DNA of 33,754 bases from Batkoa obscura (GCA_030770535.1 JASVEC010000191.1:1-33754), one strand, 5' to 3'. Counted from the stretch's first letter, positions 9,635-21,430 are shown. Program-made: numbers and translations. Notes: a model not told the origin generated them from the sequence alone.

Positions 9635-9727
9635 AAAAATATATTTTTAAAGAATTTTACCAACAATCTTTCCACTCAAATAGTGCTCAAAAGATGGAAA
9701 AAGTAATAAAACTAAAAAAACATCCTC
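9635..9727 (-). mobile_element. MITE, full length, AAAT target duplication
   Basis: Minus-oriented, 93 bp, flanked by AAAT (9631-9634, 9728-9731). Its left terminus has diverged from the GGGG consensus. Confidence 0.75.
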
Positions 9728-10076
9728 AAATCCTAAGTTATAGTAAATTTAGCTTAAATATCGATTGGTCATTATTTATTCTTTAAATCAAGTTAATTTA
9801 TACTTAAAAAGGAAATTTAAATAATAAAAAATCATACACTTTATATCATTATGAATATTATTAATACTTTGTAAAAACACCTAAAAACATCATAATAGTT
9901 TTGTATTCTTGAATACAAACTCCTAAATGTTTTATTAAAATAGAAAAGTAGCTATATATAATTGATTTAAAAAATACCAAAGCTTGAAAAAAACTTCTTT
10001 ATCTTTCTTATTTATTATTAGCCTAGTAATGATTCAGATAGGTTTATTATTTCCATATAGCTTTTATTTAGTAAAT

Positions 10077-10175
10077 AGGGATGTATTTTCGTATTTAAAA
10101 ATTTTATTAACAAATTTTCCGCTTAAATAGCACTTAAAAAATGGAAAAAGTAATGAAGTCAAAAAAAATACCTCC
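10077..10175 (-). mobile_element. MITE, full length, AAAT target duplication
   Basis: Minus-oriented, 99 bp, flanked by AAAT on both sides (10073-10076, 10176-10179). Confidence 0.8.
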
Positions 10176-10830
10176 AAATAATAGAAAGTGTAAACAAATA
10201 AATTTGTTAATTATAATCAAGTGTGAAAAAAGTATTTAATAGCGCTGAATAAGCAGTAGAATCTACTTTTTATATCATTATGAAAATCTTCAAATATAAA
10301 CAAAATCGATAACAGTTATGAAATGATTTTTGATAAATGACATCTATTGCTAATTCAATTTAAATGTAACTAAACTTTTTAGTTGATTTTTTATTTAAAG
10401 ATTTCTAATGGAAATTATAAAGTCTTATAACTAAAATTTCAAAAGTATGACAAATTCCAAAATTATCTAATGTTTAGCTTGAATCAGTAATACTCCTAGA
10501 AAAGCCCTTAAAGCTAATATTCAATGCCTTGTTTTAGCATATAAAAAGCTTAAAAATGTTATTAAAACACTCAAAGAGGAATGTAAATAAAATCATTTAT
10601 TAAATTTATTCATTATTATTTTCTTTCTAAACAGTTTCTAATTTTAATAATAGCTGCATAAAAAGTCAATATTAATTATTTACTGATTCATATTGTATCA
10701 TAGTAAAGATCTAGATTCCTTTGCTTAACGTTCTAAAAAGAAACCTAGTTACAAATCTTAAAACAAAACAAATAGAAGATAAATAATTAGAGCTTTATTA
10801 ATAAATTAACCAACTAAATAGAGCAAAAGA

Positions 10831-11550
10831 TCATAGTTCAATCTTAAATAAGGATACCATTTTTTTATCTTCAGAATATAGGGTATTATGAACTGGACAT
10901 TCTAATAAAAACGTGGATGCTAATAACCTATTATTTTCCTGCGGAAGATAAGACAGAGGTGAATTTAGATTACTTAATGAAGTCATTGTTTGTGGATTGC
11001 ATTGTGATGAAATACTATTAGCTTCATTATTAATTGCATCGTTATTTGTATTGTTGGCAGTAAGGTTATGTTCATCTGAAGTATCTTTTTTGTAGTAATA
11101 GTCCTTTGGTATATTTATTTGGTTTAAGGGTGAATTTTTAGGACGTAGTAATTTATTATTTTCGGCTTTGGAGTTGTAAAGATAATTAACTAATTGAAAT
11201 TTTCGATTATCTTTTCCTTTAATTGTAAAAGTTCTCTTGATTAAATTGGAAGCTTCATTATTACCAATATCGACATCTTTCTTTTTCTCATAATAAGTAA
11301 AAAAGTTTTTGTAATATCTTGATTTGGACCATGATCGTCCATCCGTCCATCGGGATATATTCGAACTACTTTCTTCCCAAACGAAGCAAACACCTGGCTT
11401 CACTAAACTTTTATTGTTACGATCTAATCTTCTCTTTACTAAACTTAAATGGCCTAGCTTGGAAGCTTCAATAACCATTAGAGCATCTTTAGAATCTTGA
11501 ACGAAACCATGAAATAAATTAAATTTGGAGTTGTTTGAAATATTATTCAT
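10831..11550 (-). CDS. WOPR-domain (Gti1/Pac2 family) transcription regulator 1
   Basis: Single-exon gene, 239 aa. WOPR proteins (Wor1, Ryp1, Gti1, Pac2) bind DNA and control morphological switching, conidiation or mating in fungi. The first WOPR half spans about residues 12-90, with FHGFVQDSKDAL, the basic KRRLD turn, FVWEE and the signature RWTDGRSWSKSR (67-78). The second half spans about 100-150, with LIKRTFTIKG and KFQLVNYLY, ending in LLRPKNSPLNQINIP. A Ser/Asn-rich linker leads to a conserved tail FLLECPVHNTLYSEDKKMVSLFKIEL (about 214-239, best read as three pieces: LLECP, EDKK, SLF-I-L). It is much shorter than Wor1 and similar in size to S. pombe Pac2. Closest in the window to the 30.3-kb copy. 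Target genes cannot be inferred. Confidence 0.95.
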   Translation of the reverse strand: MNNISNNSKFNLFHGFVQDSKDALMVIEASKLGHLSLVKRRLDRNNKSLVKPGVCFVWEESSSNISRWTDGRSWSKSRYYKNFFTYYEKKKDVDIGNNEASNLIKRTFTIKGKDNRKFQLVNYLYNSKAENNKLLRPKNSPLNQINIPKDYYYKKDTSDEHNLTANNTNNDAINNEANSISSQCNPQTMTSLSNLNSPLSYLPQENNRLLASTFLLECPVHNTLYSEDKKMVSLFKIEL

Positions 11551-11583
11551 TTTTTTAATTTGAATTCTAGTTTATTTGCTCTC

Positions 11584-11591
11584 TATATATA
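11584..11591 (-). promoter_or_regulatory. TATA box of WOPR gene 1
   Basis: TATATATA on the minus strand, 33 nt before the ATG at 11550, suggesting a very short leader. Confidence 0.5.
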
Positions 11592-14346
11592 CCTCATTGT
11601 GACTCGAGTAATCGGGGGTTGCTCAAGTTCATCCTATTCTTTTAATGGCATGCTTTGTTCCATTTAATTACAGCGAGTTATGATTTAAAGTAGAGGTGCA
11701 TTCAAAAAAAAGATTATTACTAAATTTTGGCTTTTTTTCATATCTTTATTCCACCTCAAATTAACTTTATTCTGTGTTATTACTTATTAATACTTTAGTT
11801 AACCTAATTCATTTAATTTCTAAAATTTGATTGGTTATTAATACCATTTCAATTAGAACAACTTCTATATTTAATTTTATACTTTAAAAAAGTTTAATTT
11901 ATTCTAGAGGACTAAAATATTAATTAATTTTTTTAGATGTGGGAAGTGGAATCCCATTTAATCTTAAATTATAATTGACTAAAGCTAATTTTCTATGGAT
12001 AAGCTACAAAAAAGTAGCTTGTTATAAGCCAATAAATTCATCAAACTCATATTGTTATTAAGCTTTTATTCGATAATATCTTTCTATTCGAAATGTTAAT
12101 AAAATTCAAGTTTATTATTTTACTTCCAAAAATTCGGATTTCATAATTAAAGTTCAATAATAATTCATTATACTAATATTAATACTATAACTCCTTTATT
12201 CAAAATAGTTTCTACATTCTAATTATTCATTTCAATTATCTTAATATCATTATTCAGAGGCTTATACTAATGTAATTTTTAATAATTTCCCCAATTTAAC
12301 AAAATGATTAAAAGCTTAATTTAGTCAATCAATTATTTACAAGAGTTTATTCATTTTTATGGTAGTTTGTTTTCTATAAACAATTAAAATTAAATTAATT
12401 AGAAAAAAAGAATATAGCTCATTATTATTATTATTAAGTTATTAATGTATCTTTATTTTAAGGGTCAAAATAATGACAAAATAGAAGCTTATGAATCTCA
12501 GATAGAGTTACAAATACAGTTAATATATTTTAAGTTAATTTAAATGATAATATAACAGAGGTACTTGAAGTCATTTTGAATAATACAGTAGTATTTTTCT
12601 ATTGTTATAGTCAATAGTAATCGTTATATCATTATATTAAGTTCTTCATTTTATATTTTTATGCTTTATTCTTGGGTTTTATGCATAATGTCATATTAAA
12701 AATAAGGATTAAATAAGGTGATGCGGGATTAGTTTCTTTTTATAAAAGTGGATGTCCAACCATTTTGAAAGTAGCTTATTTTTAAGTATTTTCTATCCGA
12801 ATATCTTTAAACAAAGCACTTAAATTTTTGTGTAATGTGACTAACATTTATTATTCACACTTTCTAGAAATTTACTTCCCAATAACTCTATTGTACAATC
12901 TAATGAATAATATTTCCAGTACTTGATAAAGTAAAAATGACTAAATGATTTACTATCTTAGCAATTTTAAACTATTTTAAGTTTGGTTTTTGTATATTTT
13001 ATTTATTTGTTTTGATTTTATTCAAGCACTACTTTAATTACTATTCAAATAAATAGCCATTTTTATCTAAAAGCATTTAATAAAGTATAAATTAAAAATT
13101 GATAAAGAAAAGGATTTTTATAGTAACTGAATAAATTATTTATACCCGAGATACTTTGATAAAAAATTAAACTACTATATTTTAAATAGTAATGATTTAA
13201 CAAATCTTTTTATCATAATATTGTTTTTCCGCCTGTTTGTGAGTACAAAATGTATAATTAAAGTCCTTTAAAGAATAAACCAATATTTAGATTCAACACA
13301 CAATATCAGTCTCTTTGAAGAATTTACACTTCTTAAATAATAAATGATTTATTGAATTTTTTAAGTGATGATTTTAATATTAAAATAATAGCCAATTATA
13401 GTAGCTTGTTTACTACTAAAATTACATTGAATCATAGTGCTGTGATTACTATTTTTTATTTTACTCTTGTTTTCGGCTTTATTAACTTCCACACCTATTT
13501 AATTGTCGGATACTCATTAAATCTTTGTATACTCAATATAACTTACCATAAAATAAAAAAAACACACCGTAATTCGTAAAAAAGTTAAATAAAAGCATTT
13601 ACTTAGGTAAAAAAAGTATAAACATGTAGAGACATCAACGTTGGAGATATGTAATGATATTATAAATTAATTTCAAAAGAATTCAAAAATAGTATTAACA
13701 TCTTAATGTTGATCAATAAGTTCTATTTAAGTTATAAAATATTGCTATTTTTATTATAAAAGAGTATCACTTTCGTTAGATTATCAATAACTTATTTTAG
13801 AAGAAAAGATAAAGTAAATAAACAAAAGCATTGGAATGTAAATAAGTTTAAAAAGTTATGGGTAACACATATCTTAAATATTTTTATTAAATACACTGAA
13901 TAAATTGTATTTTTCTAGAATGGCAATAACATTTATTTTTAACTTATAACCAATAATCCTTTTTCACTTTTACAATCAAAAACTCAAGCATACTACTACT
14001 TTATAGATTTGGGAAATGAGCTAGGTAACTGACTTTAATAGTACAAGGATTCAATCAGGTAAAAATAAAAAAGATCATGAAGTACTCATTTTATTGTACC
14101 TCTCTCCCTTAATCAAGTAATTAAATCAATGTTTTTGCATCAATAAAACAGCTGGGACCTAACACTATTTTAAGGATTTTAAAAAAATTCTATTATTATA
14201 ATTATGTTCAGCTTTAATTTAAAATTTACTCCATCTTTCCAGAAAATCAGATGCTACACAAAAGGTTTAGAATATGTCTACTTACAAAAAAAAGCTGGGG
14301 AAAAAGAGGTAGATAGAATATTGAAATCCATCCACAAATGTCAGTG

Positions 14347-14376
14347 ACTTTTTATAACTTTTTATAACTTTTTATA
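14347..14376. repeat. Tandem decamer, three units
   Basis: Three head-to-tail copies of ACTTTTTATA. No function is apparent. Confidence 0.7.
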
Positions 14377-14839
14377 GATAAAGAAAATGAAAGTCAAAGG
14401 GATATCAAAGCATAACTTATTAGCCAACTCAAAGTACTTTTATTGATCCTAAAAATGATAGTCATATTACTATCACCTTTTTTGAAATTTTTTTCATTTA
14501 AAATAAATTTCAAAGATTCAAAGTTTTGAATTTTCATTAATTTATGTAACATCAATCATTCAAGAGTAAAGCCAATTTTAACATCTTAAATTAAATTTAT
14601 GTATTTATATTCTGACTATTTATTATGTTTTAAATGAACCTCATTACTTATTTAAATTTATAAATAACTATAATACTATTTACTTAAAAGAAAGAACTAA
14701 TAATATTAAACTAATATATGAGAGATTCATTATCAAAAAATTTAAGTTTAAATTTCAATAAAAAAACAATTACAAAGTTTAATTCAAAAAAAAGATAATT
14801 TTATTTAATTACAAAAATAAAGTATTAATAAGTATTATA

Positions 14840-15511
14840 TTACAATGAAACTTTAAGCAGTCCTAATTGTCTTTGATCTTCAGCACATCTATTTAGGGGT
14901 AACAAAGGACCATTGAAACTTGGAAATTCACAATAAGTAGCCGATATTAAAGAAGGAGCAAAAGAATGGATATTTGGACTTGAGGTTATATTGCTCTTAG
15001 ATAAACTGTTATGATTTTTATCAAAAGTATCATGTTTACTATAGTTATCAATATTTGATGTATTACATGTAATTTGAAGATGACGAATTTTTTTAATATA
15101 ATAATGAAGTGGGATCTTTATAGTATTTAAATTGGATTGGGATGGAGTTGAAAGTAATTTATTCAAACTTTTGTTTTTATATAAATAATTCACTAATTGA
15201 AATCTTCTATTATCTCTAGTATGAATACTAAATGTTCTTTTCATTAATATCATTTCCTCTCTTTTATCGGATGAAATTTGATAATAGGTAAAAAAATTCT
15301 TATAATATCGAGAAGTACTCCATCGCATACCATCTGTCCATCGTTGCATTTTCAAGCTTTGTTCCCACACATAACAATCACCCACTTTAATTGACTCTCT
15401 TTCTTGTTGAGTTAATCGTTGAGTTATTAGATCGAACTTACCAGTCACTGAGGCCTCTACTATTTTCAAAGCATCCTTACTATCTTTAACGTAACCATTA
15501 AATAATTTCAT
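14840..15511 (-). CDS. WOPR-domain (Gti1/Pac2 family) transcription regulator 2
   Basis: Single-exon gene, 223 aa. WOPR first half from residue 1 to about 80: LFNGYVKDSKDALKIVEAS, CYVWEQ, and the signature as RWTDGMRWSTSR (57-68). Second half about 86-140: LMKRTFSIHTRDNRRFQLVNYLY, then LLSTPSQSNLNTIKIP. It is the most divergent of the three: it has GMRW where the others have G[RK]SW, and no LLECP motif in the tail, though the end LLKVSL still resembles SLFKIEL. The C-terminal third is Ser/Asn-rich. A possible TATA box is at 15572-15579, 60 nt upstream. Same strand as WOPR gene 1 but 3.3 kb upstream of it, so not co-transcribed. Confidence 0.94.
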   Translation of the reverse strand: MKLFNGYVKDSKDALKIVEASVTGKFDLITQRLTQQERESIKVGDCYVWEQSLKMQRWTDGMRWSTSRYYKNFFTYYQISSDKREEMILMKRTFSIHTRDNRRFQLVNYLYKNKSLNKLLSTPSQSNLNTIKIPLHYYIKKIRHLQITCNTSNIDNYSKHDTFDKNHNSLSKSNITSSPNIHSFAPSLISATYCEFPSFNGPLLPLNRCAEDQRQLGLLKVSL

Positions 15512-17072
15512 TTTAAATATGTTGTAATCGAATAGAGCTATTGATATTTAATTGAGAAGGATATTATTGAGCTTTTATATTAAAATGATTGACTATAGAA
15601 TGTTTCTCGGTATTAATTTTTATAATGCTATTACCATTAGCATAGATTCGTTTAAAATTAGCTAATATTAAAAACCTTATTATAGAAATAACTGTCATAA
15701 CAAAACTTAATAATAGTTTATTTAAATTATTGGGTTTTATGCTTAAAAATAACCCCCTTTTTTTAAACTATTTTTTTATTTAAAAATTAGTTGGCTTTAT
15801 TAAGTTTCACTTTAATAAACTAAATTTTCACCCTTTCTTTATTTACAATCACCTACTTCTGATTCTTTATTTAGATTATTTGATAATACTGTTTGTATAT
15901 AATAATAATATTATATCGAAAAAACTATTGATTAATAAATAGAAGTATTCTTTTTATTAAATCAAATTGAATTAAATTTAATGTTAAAGTAATTCAACTA
16001 AATACTTTAAATCATTTAGATTTTTAATAATTAATTATTTGTTATATAAGAAATGAACAATCTAAAATTAAGTTTTTTATTCTAAATAATAGCTATCTAT
16101 TTATTGTTACAATGAATCATATTAATTTCATTATCTAATTGGAATGTTATGAAGAACATAACCCATTTGAATGAAGATTTAACTTTATTAGAATTTGAAA
16201 CTATAATAAATTATTGAAACTTTCTATAATTAGTATCTACAAGCAAGTCTTAGACTAGGTTAATAAGGTGTAGTTGACATTTGTAACCTAATATTAGTCA
16301 TTAAAGTTTGATACTTAATCCACTTTTTTAAATTTTAAATTACAATTCAATACTATCCGTTCATTAAGCTAACTAATAGCGAGCTAATTATTACATTAAT
16401 GGACATAGTTAGTTAGTTTATCTATAATTTAATTATCAATTTAGATATTTTCTATCTTAATGATCAATGTAGTGCTACAGCGAATTGTTTCAATCTTAAT
16501 GTCGGATCTCTTGATATTTTAAGTTAAAATATTAAAATTCGATTATTTATTTTTTACTAATAACTGAAGTAGCATAACAATGGTGAACTAAAAAATTGCC
16601 TCAATTTAGAAGCTTCTTTTTAGAATATGACAATTCATGTCTTATAAATTAACGAATATTTTTATAATTAAATAATTTATATTCGAATCTGAATTAAAAC
16701 TCCTATATATCTTTGTCAATTCTAATGAAATTGATTTATAAATGAACAAATAATTAATTTGAAAAAAAAATGAAATAGATATAATAAGATTGCTCTAATA
16801 TTTCAAAGGTTTTAATTTAATTTTTCAATTAAGATCAAGGTAATTTATAGCTGTTACAAATAATTTTGCAATTTCTTTAATATAATTTCTATTGTCAAAC
16901 TTATTTTTGTAACCAATTTCTTAACACTTAATCCTTACATTTCAACTAAATTTTAATAATAAATTCTTTAGTGAGTAGTTAATCGACTCACAAAACAATA
17001 GCAACGATTGTAAGCCAAATTAAGGTTAAAATTTAATTAACTTTCAATCTTATTTTCACTTTTAACATACGA
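15512..17072. other. AT-rich region upstream of WOPR gene 2
   Basis: About 1.5 kb without a recognisable gene, RNA or repeat apart from the TATA-like box at 15572-15579. Probably the promoter region of WOPR gene 2. Confidence 0.5.
15572..15579 (-). promoter_or_regulatory. Possible TATA box of WOPR gene 2
   Basis: TATAAAAG on the minus strand, 60 nt before the ATG at 15511. Confidence 0.4.
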
Positions 17073-17166
17073 TAGTGTATTTTTTTGTTTGAATTTTACT
17101 AGCAATCTTTCCACTCAAATAGTGCTTAAATAATGGAAAAAGTAATAAAATCAAAAAAACATCCCT
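17073..17166 (-). mobile_element. MITE, left end eroded
   Basis: Minus-oriented. The right end reads ACATCCCT followed by GTTT; the left terminus has drifted, so the target duplication cannot be confirmed and the start is approximate. Confidence 0.7.
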
Positions 17167-17520
17167 GTTTTTTTATATAGTATTTAATATGAATATTATT
17201 TCATTAAATATAGCACAATAATATATCATTTTTTTGTATTCCATGTTAATAAACTATCCGATATATATTTAATTTTATCTATTTATTAATTTAAAGTATC
17301 ATGAGTTTTAAAGGCTAGTTTTAAAAACTAACAAAAGTGATAGAAGTGACTAAGTTAATAAATACAACTTAAATTAAATAACAAAGGCATATTAAATTAA
17401 TTGAACTAAAAATAAATTACTGATATGAAAAATGAGGTTTGTGTAAATTAAATTATTATTGTTATTAAGTTTTCTTTATCTCTTTAAAAAATAGATTAAC
17501 TATTATAGATTTAAAAATAT

Positions 17521-17618
17521 AAGAATGTTTTTTATAGTTTCATTGCTTTTTCTATTTTTAAGCGCTATTTGAGCGGAAAAATTAGTAGTAAAATTCTTAA
17601 ATACAAAAGTACATCCCC
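17521..17618 (+). mobile_element. MITE, left member of a head-to-head pair
   Basis: Plus-oriented, 98 bp. Outer flank ATAT, inner flank AAAT, so its duplication does not match. Its inner half shares private variants (GAGCGG, ATTAGTAGTA, ACAAAAGTACATCCCC) with the oppositely oriented copy at 17816. Confidence 0.8.
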
Positions 17619-17621
17619 AAA

Positions 17622-17645
17622 TATTAAACGAAAAAATACATCCCC
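17622..17645 (+). mobile_element. MITE tail fragment
   Basis: About 24 bp resembling the last part of the MITE (TTAAAC...ATACATCCCC), directly after the copy ending at 17618. Probably a leftover of slippage or a nested event. Confidence 0.5.
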
Positions 17646-17815
17646 ATATAAATTATTGTTACTCATACTAGTTGAGGAAACGCTTTGAGCTCTAAAAATA
17701 ATTAATATTTTCAAATAAATATTAAATTAAATTATAAAACTTATTTTTAAATTTAAATCTAAATTTAACCTTAAATAATGACCAATAGTTTGAAATTATT
17801 TTTTATTTAATATTT

Positions 17816-17914
17816 GGGGATGTACTTTTGTATTTAAGAATTTTACTACTAATTTTTCCGCTCAAATAGCGCTTAAAAGATGGAAAAAGTGATAAAGTTA
17901 AAAAAAATATCCCT
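17816..17914 (-). mobile_element. MITE, right member of a head-to-head pair
   Basis: Minus-oriented, 99 bp, with a clean ATTT duplication (17812-17815, 17915-17918). Its inner half and the adjoining AATATTT are the reverse complement of the copy at 17521, while the outer halves differ. Confidence 0.85.
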
Positions 17915-18165
17915 ATTTTATTCTTTTATTGTTTTTTTAGTTTTTTCAATATTATAAAAGCTTTATTTTTATGCACTTAAACAATTATTATTATTGATAT
18001 TTTTAAACTATATAAATAAAACTTATTTAATAATACATACCCGAATATATTGTTTATGAGTATTATTAATAACTTCATAATTAAATAAAAAGTTGATTTA
18101 TTTTGTTAAAATTCAATAGTTTTATTTATAACTAGTTAAATTCTATTGGTTTCTTTTTATTTACT

Positions 18166-18263
18166 GGGGGTGTTTTTTTAGCTTCATTACTTTTTCCATC
18201 CCTCAAGCACTATTCAAGTGGAAAAGTTGTTAGTAAAATTCTTAAACACAAAAATACATCCCC
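18166..18263 (+). mobile_element. MITE, full length
   Basis: Plus-oriented, 98 bp. Flanks TACT and TACC, a 4-bp duplication with one difference. Confidence 0.8.
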
Positions 18264-19968
18264 TACCATTATAATATTTTCATTGAATTTATTATTTATT
18301 TATTTAAATTTAAAATTTTATATTATTATTTTTAGAGTAAATTACAATAATTCAGCTTTTATTATTAATATGATATTTTTTATTAAATCTATTGAATTTA
18401 TATTTATTCTAAACTGTATTAAAGCATCAAAAAATTTTGTAATTGAAATAAGTTACTAAATAGTATGATTTTAATATACTTTATAAATAAAATAAATCAT
18501 ATATACAAAACTTTGATTAAGTTTATTCGATTAAATTAATAAGCTGTTTCAAAACATTTACATTATTTTAATATTAATATATTATTTGCTTTTATATTGT
18601 CAATTATCTTTAAATAGTTAATATAATAATTTTAGTTAACAAAAGTTAATTGCCCATTTTAAATCTAATTTTTGCATTGACAGCATCAATTATAGCTTAA
18701 TAAAATTTATTTTTAGATGAATTTTATCATTATTATAAATAAGTTAAAATAATAGTATAGAAATGCAATAATGATAATATTACTTTATTGTTAAATTAAC
18801 AAAACGGAATTTTAATATTTAAAATAAGTATTTTTATTATTAGATAGTTATCAAATAGTTTATATAAGTTATAATTCCCTTTATTTTTAATAAAAATATT
18901 ATTATTAAATATTTTTATTTAAATAATCAAATGATTAAATATTTCATAATTTATAGTTATTTAGTGTCACTCTTTAATCTATTTAGAATGAACAAATCAT
19001 TAATTTGGGATTTATTCTTACCAAAATTACTTAGCATTTTGTAGAATCAAATAAATTATTGATTTCATTCTATTTCACTTAGTTTTTAAAGCTATTTCCG
19101 ATAATATGAGTTTGACTTATGATGGACTAGAACTTTTTTTTATAGTATTAATAATGTAATTGAAAGATAAATTGGAAAGTGAAAAATAAAAGTTAAAAAT
19201 AAATGCGTAGTAATAATAAGAGTTTGATCACTAAACTAATTTTATAAGCTAGATATTTTCATATTCAAATTACTATACTATTTGTATAACTTACTCCTTA
19301 AATTTAAGAATAATAAATAAATACTCATTAATTCTCTCATCGATTGTTATATCCTTATGTTTAAGTATTAAAACATAATGTTTTATAATAATTATAATAT
19401 GTATGAATATATATGAATGATAAGTATATGAGTTCAATATATTAAGGATAAAAAAGTTAACAAACCATTAAATGTTCTTACCCCTTACAATTTAACCGCT
19501 AAAATAATAAAATAAGATACATAAAATTTATAAAACTTTGCCAATCTGTTGAGTTAATAATACCACAATAAAATCTTTAAAATTTATTAATTTATTTAAT
19601 ATATTAACTTAGTAGAACTTAATAATAAACAAAATAATTGAGATAAAAGGTATTTTAAGTTTAATTTTATTTATATTCTGATTGTCAAAATAGGGTGATA
19701 AATGAATTATGATTAAAAAAGTTCTAAAAAAAAGGTAGTAAAGTAACTAAAAATAGAATAGTAAGGGTGTAGATATTAGAAAAAATAAGTTTCAGCTGTT
19801 AAATCAAATGGTAAGCCAAGTTCAAAATAAAATTGTTTTATTTGTTAAAAATAATTATGATAACTATCAATTTTCGAATCCTTAAACCTTACACTATTCT
19901 TGAAATAGAAGAGTATAAATACTATTCAATTAACTACTTTGATTCTATTTAAATTTATAAATAATATT
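18264..19968. other. AT-rich intergenic region
   Basis: About 1.7 kb of very AT-rich DNA with no supportable gene, RNA or repeat. Its right end carries the TATA box of the next gene. Confidence 0.5.
19914..19921 (+). promoter_or_regulatory. TATA box that decides the start of the 156-aa gene
   Basis: TATAAATA lies 47 nt before the ATG at 19969. Transcription should begin near 19945, so the leftward extension of the frame would be largely untranscribed. Confidence 0.5.
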
Positions 19969-20439
19969 ATGACTTCGTATTATACTCCCTCTAAGCCCAT
20001 TGAAATCCAGGGACGAGTAACTTTAGATAAAAAGAAAAAGAATAATCTAAAGTTGAACCCAAGTTGGAAACAATTCAGTAATAGTATTGAAAGTGAAAAG
20101 TCTAAATGGATGAATTTATTATCTCCCACTTCCTTATCCCCCAAGAACAGCTTTCTGACAACTGCTAAAAAAGAAAAGTATATTCATTCAGCACCAAGTT
20201 CACCAAAAAGTTTAGCTAGTGCTTGTTCACCTAAAGAAATGTTAATATCTGAAAAAGTATTAAGTGAACAAGAGATTGATATTTTAAATAGTAATGAATT
20301 TGATGATGTAATTCAATTTGGTTATCGTATTAATGAACACGGTTTCACTCAATTTACTCCAACTATTAAATTATCTTTAACTCCTTCTAAATTGAATAAC
20401 AATTATCCAAGAAGATCTTTAGTTTGGCCTTATGAGTAA
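19969..20439 (+). CDS. Unrecognised 156-aa protein rich in S/T-P sites
   Basis: Single-exon frame. The open frame extends ten codons further left but only from a TTG; the first ATG is 19969 (MTSYYTPSKP), which suits the TATA box. No family recognised. The protein is basic, Ser/Lys-rich and largely disordered, with seven Ser/Thr-Pro sites: YTPSK, LSPTS, LSPKN, SSPKS, CSPKE, FTPTI and LTPSK. TPSK occurs near both ends and fits the CDK consensus T-P-x-K. A short ordered-looking stretch (about 105-130, EQEIDILNSNEFDDVIQFGY) and a C-terminal RRSLVWPYE follow. A proline-directed-kinase substrate is a fair inference from composition, not from homology. No signal peptide or membrane segment. Confidence 0.65.
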   Translation: MTSYYTPSKPIEIQGRVTLDKKKKNNLKLNPSWKQFSNSIESEKSKWMNLLSPTSLSPKNSFLTTAKKEKYIHSAPSSPKSLASACSPKEMLISEKVLSEQEIDILNSNEFDDVIQFGYRINEHGFTQFTPTIKLSLTPSKLNNNYPRRSLVWPYE

Positions 20440-21348
20440 TTAGGATTCTAATACTGATTAGATACTTTTTTTTAATAGCATTATCTTCATTCATTCCTAT
20501 TTGATCTATAGTTCTTATTTAATTCCTAGTAGCATTCGCATTCGCATTCAATTACCATCTTTTGTAAATTATTTTGTTCTTTATTTTGAAATAAATCTGT
20601 ATTAACAGTAATCTTTTATTTTCAATCCTACTAAAACATTAAATTCTAAAATAAACTTTTATATTTAAGCCATGTTAAACATCTTCTTCAAAAGTAAAAC
20701 ATTTTATCCCCTTAAGAAAATAGATGAAAACTAGAGGCAAATAAATCAATTTTTTTTAGATAAAGCTCATCTTCAAGTCATTCTTTTTTCAAATCAACTG
20801 GTTCTAGACCTTTCGAATTAGTAAGTTTATTACAAACTAAGACATTGAGATTTATCTATTTTCATAATAATCATTGACAAGGTATTAGAAAGTCCAAGTT
20901 AACCACAATTGATGAAAAAGGATGGTCACTATGATTACTTTCTAAGTCAAAAAAGAGGGTGTTTTATATTCAATAAAAATATTCATTTGCTTCAAATCAA
21001 GTTTTAATTATAAATCATTGTTTTTAAAGTAAGCAAAATAAGCTTAATCTATTTCAAAACTAGCTAGAAATCTACCAATTTCAAGATTTGTAATAATAGT
21101 TACTAAATATATAAGCTATCCTCTATCTTGTTATTTTCCATGCAACACATTAAAAACTTAGTTTAACATTGTTTACATCAATTCTTCGATTTTAATAAAA
21201 ACTTCATACTAGGATTGATAGATTCCATTATTCAATTTATAAACACATTCTTTCATTTTTCTAGCCTAAAATTCAAAAAAATGTTTAAAGTCTCCAATTA
21301 AAATTTGAAGGGTATATTAGCAATTTTTAATTTTTTATATGCAATAAA
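20440..21348. other. Intergenic region before tRNA-Leu copy 1
   Basis: I see no gene. A 60-nt open stretch near 20760-20822, bounded by a possible acceptor and donor, has no partner exons. The last ~110 nt weakly resemble the 5' flank of tRNA-Leu copy 2. Confidence 0.5.
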
Positions 21349-21430
21349 GTCAATTTGGCCGAGCGGTCTAAGGCGTTGCACTTAAGATGCAATCTCGAGA
21401 GAGGCGTGGGTTCGAACCCCACAGTTGACA
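21349..21430 (+). tRNA. tRNA-Leu(UAA), copy 1
   Basis: 82 nt including the discriminator A; 7-bp acceptor stem GTCAATT/AGTTGAC with one G-U pair. Anticodon loop CTTAAGA between TTGCA/TGCAA stems gives UAA. A long variable arm marks it as a class II tRNA. A-box TGGCCGAGCGG and B-box GGTTCGAACCC are intact and no intron is present. A TTTT terminator follows within about 10 nt. It reads UUA, the leucine codon favoured by the genes here. Identical over its whole length to the copy at 24100. Confidence 0.97.

Larger units (their letters stand above)
8243..10830. other. Gene-free, MITE-rich region
   Basis: I see no protein-coding gene across 2.6 kb. It is made of six MITE copies in both orientations, a 142-bp foldback, one copy of the ~300-bp dispersed repeat, and plain AT-rich DNA from about 10180 to 10830. 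Confidence 0.6.
11551..14839. other. 3.3-kb region upstream of WOPR gene 1
   Basis: No supportable gene and no MITE. It holds the TATA box of WOPR gene 1, a three-unit decamer repeat at 14347-14376, and a 23-codon stretch at 12717-12785 that vaguely resembles a mitochondrial carrier segment. A long promoter for WOPR gene 1 is possible. Confidence 0.5.

Noticed and set aside
12717-12785. 23-codon stretch reading GDAGLVSFYKSGCPTILKVAYF, recalling a mitochondrial carrier repeat.
   Set aside because: Too short, preceded by a stop, with no signature motif or splice partners nearby.
13352-13579. 75-codon open frame on the + strand.
   Set aside because: Starts from TTG, composition is that of random AT-rich DNA, no family resemblance and no splice context.
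20760-20822. Open stretch between a possible acceptor and a GTAAG donor.
   Set aside because: No neighbouring exon joins in phase, and the upstream gene already has its own stop.
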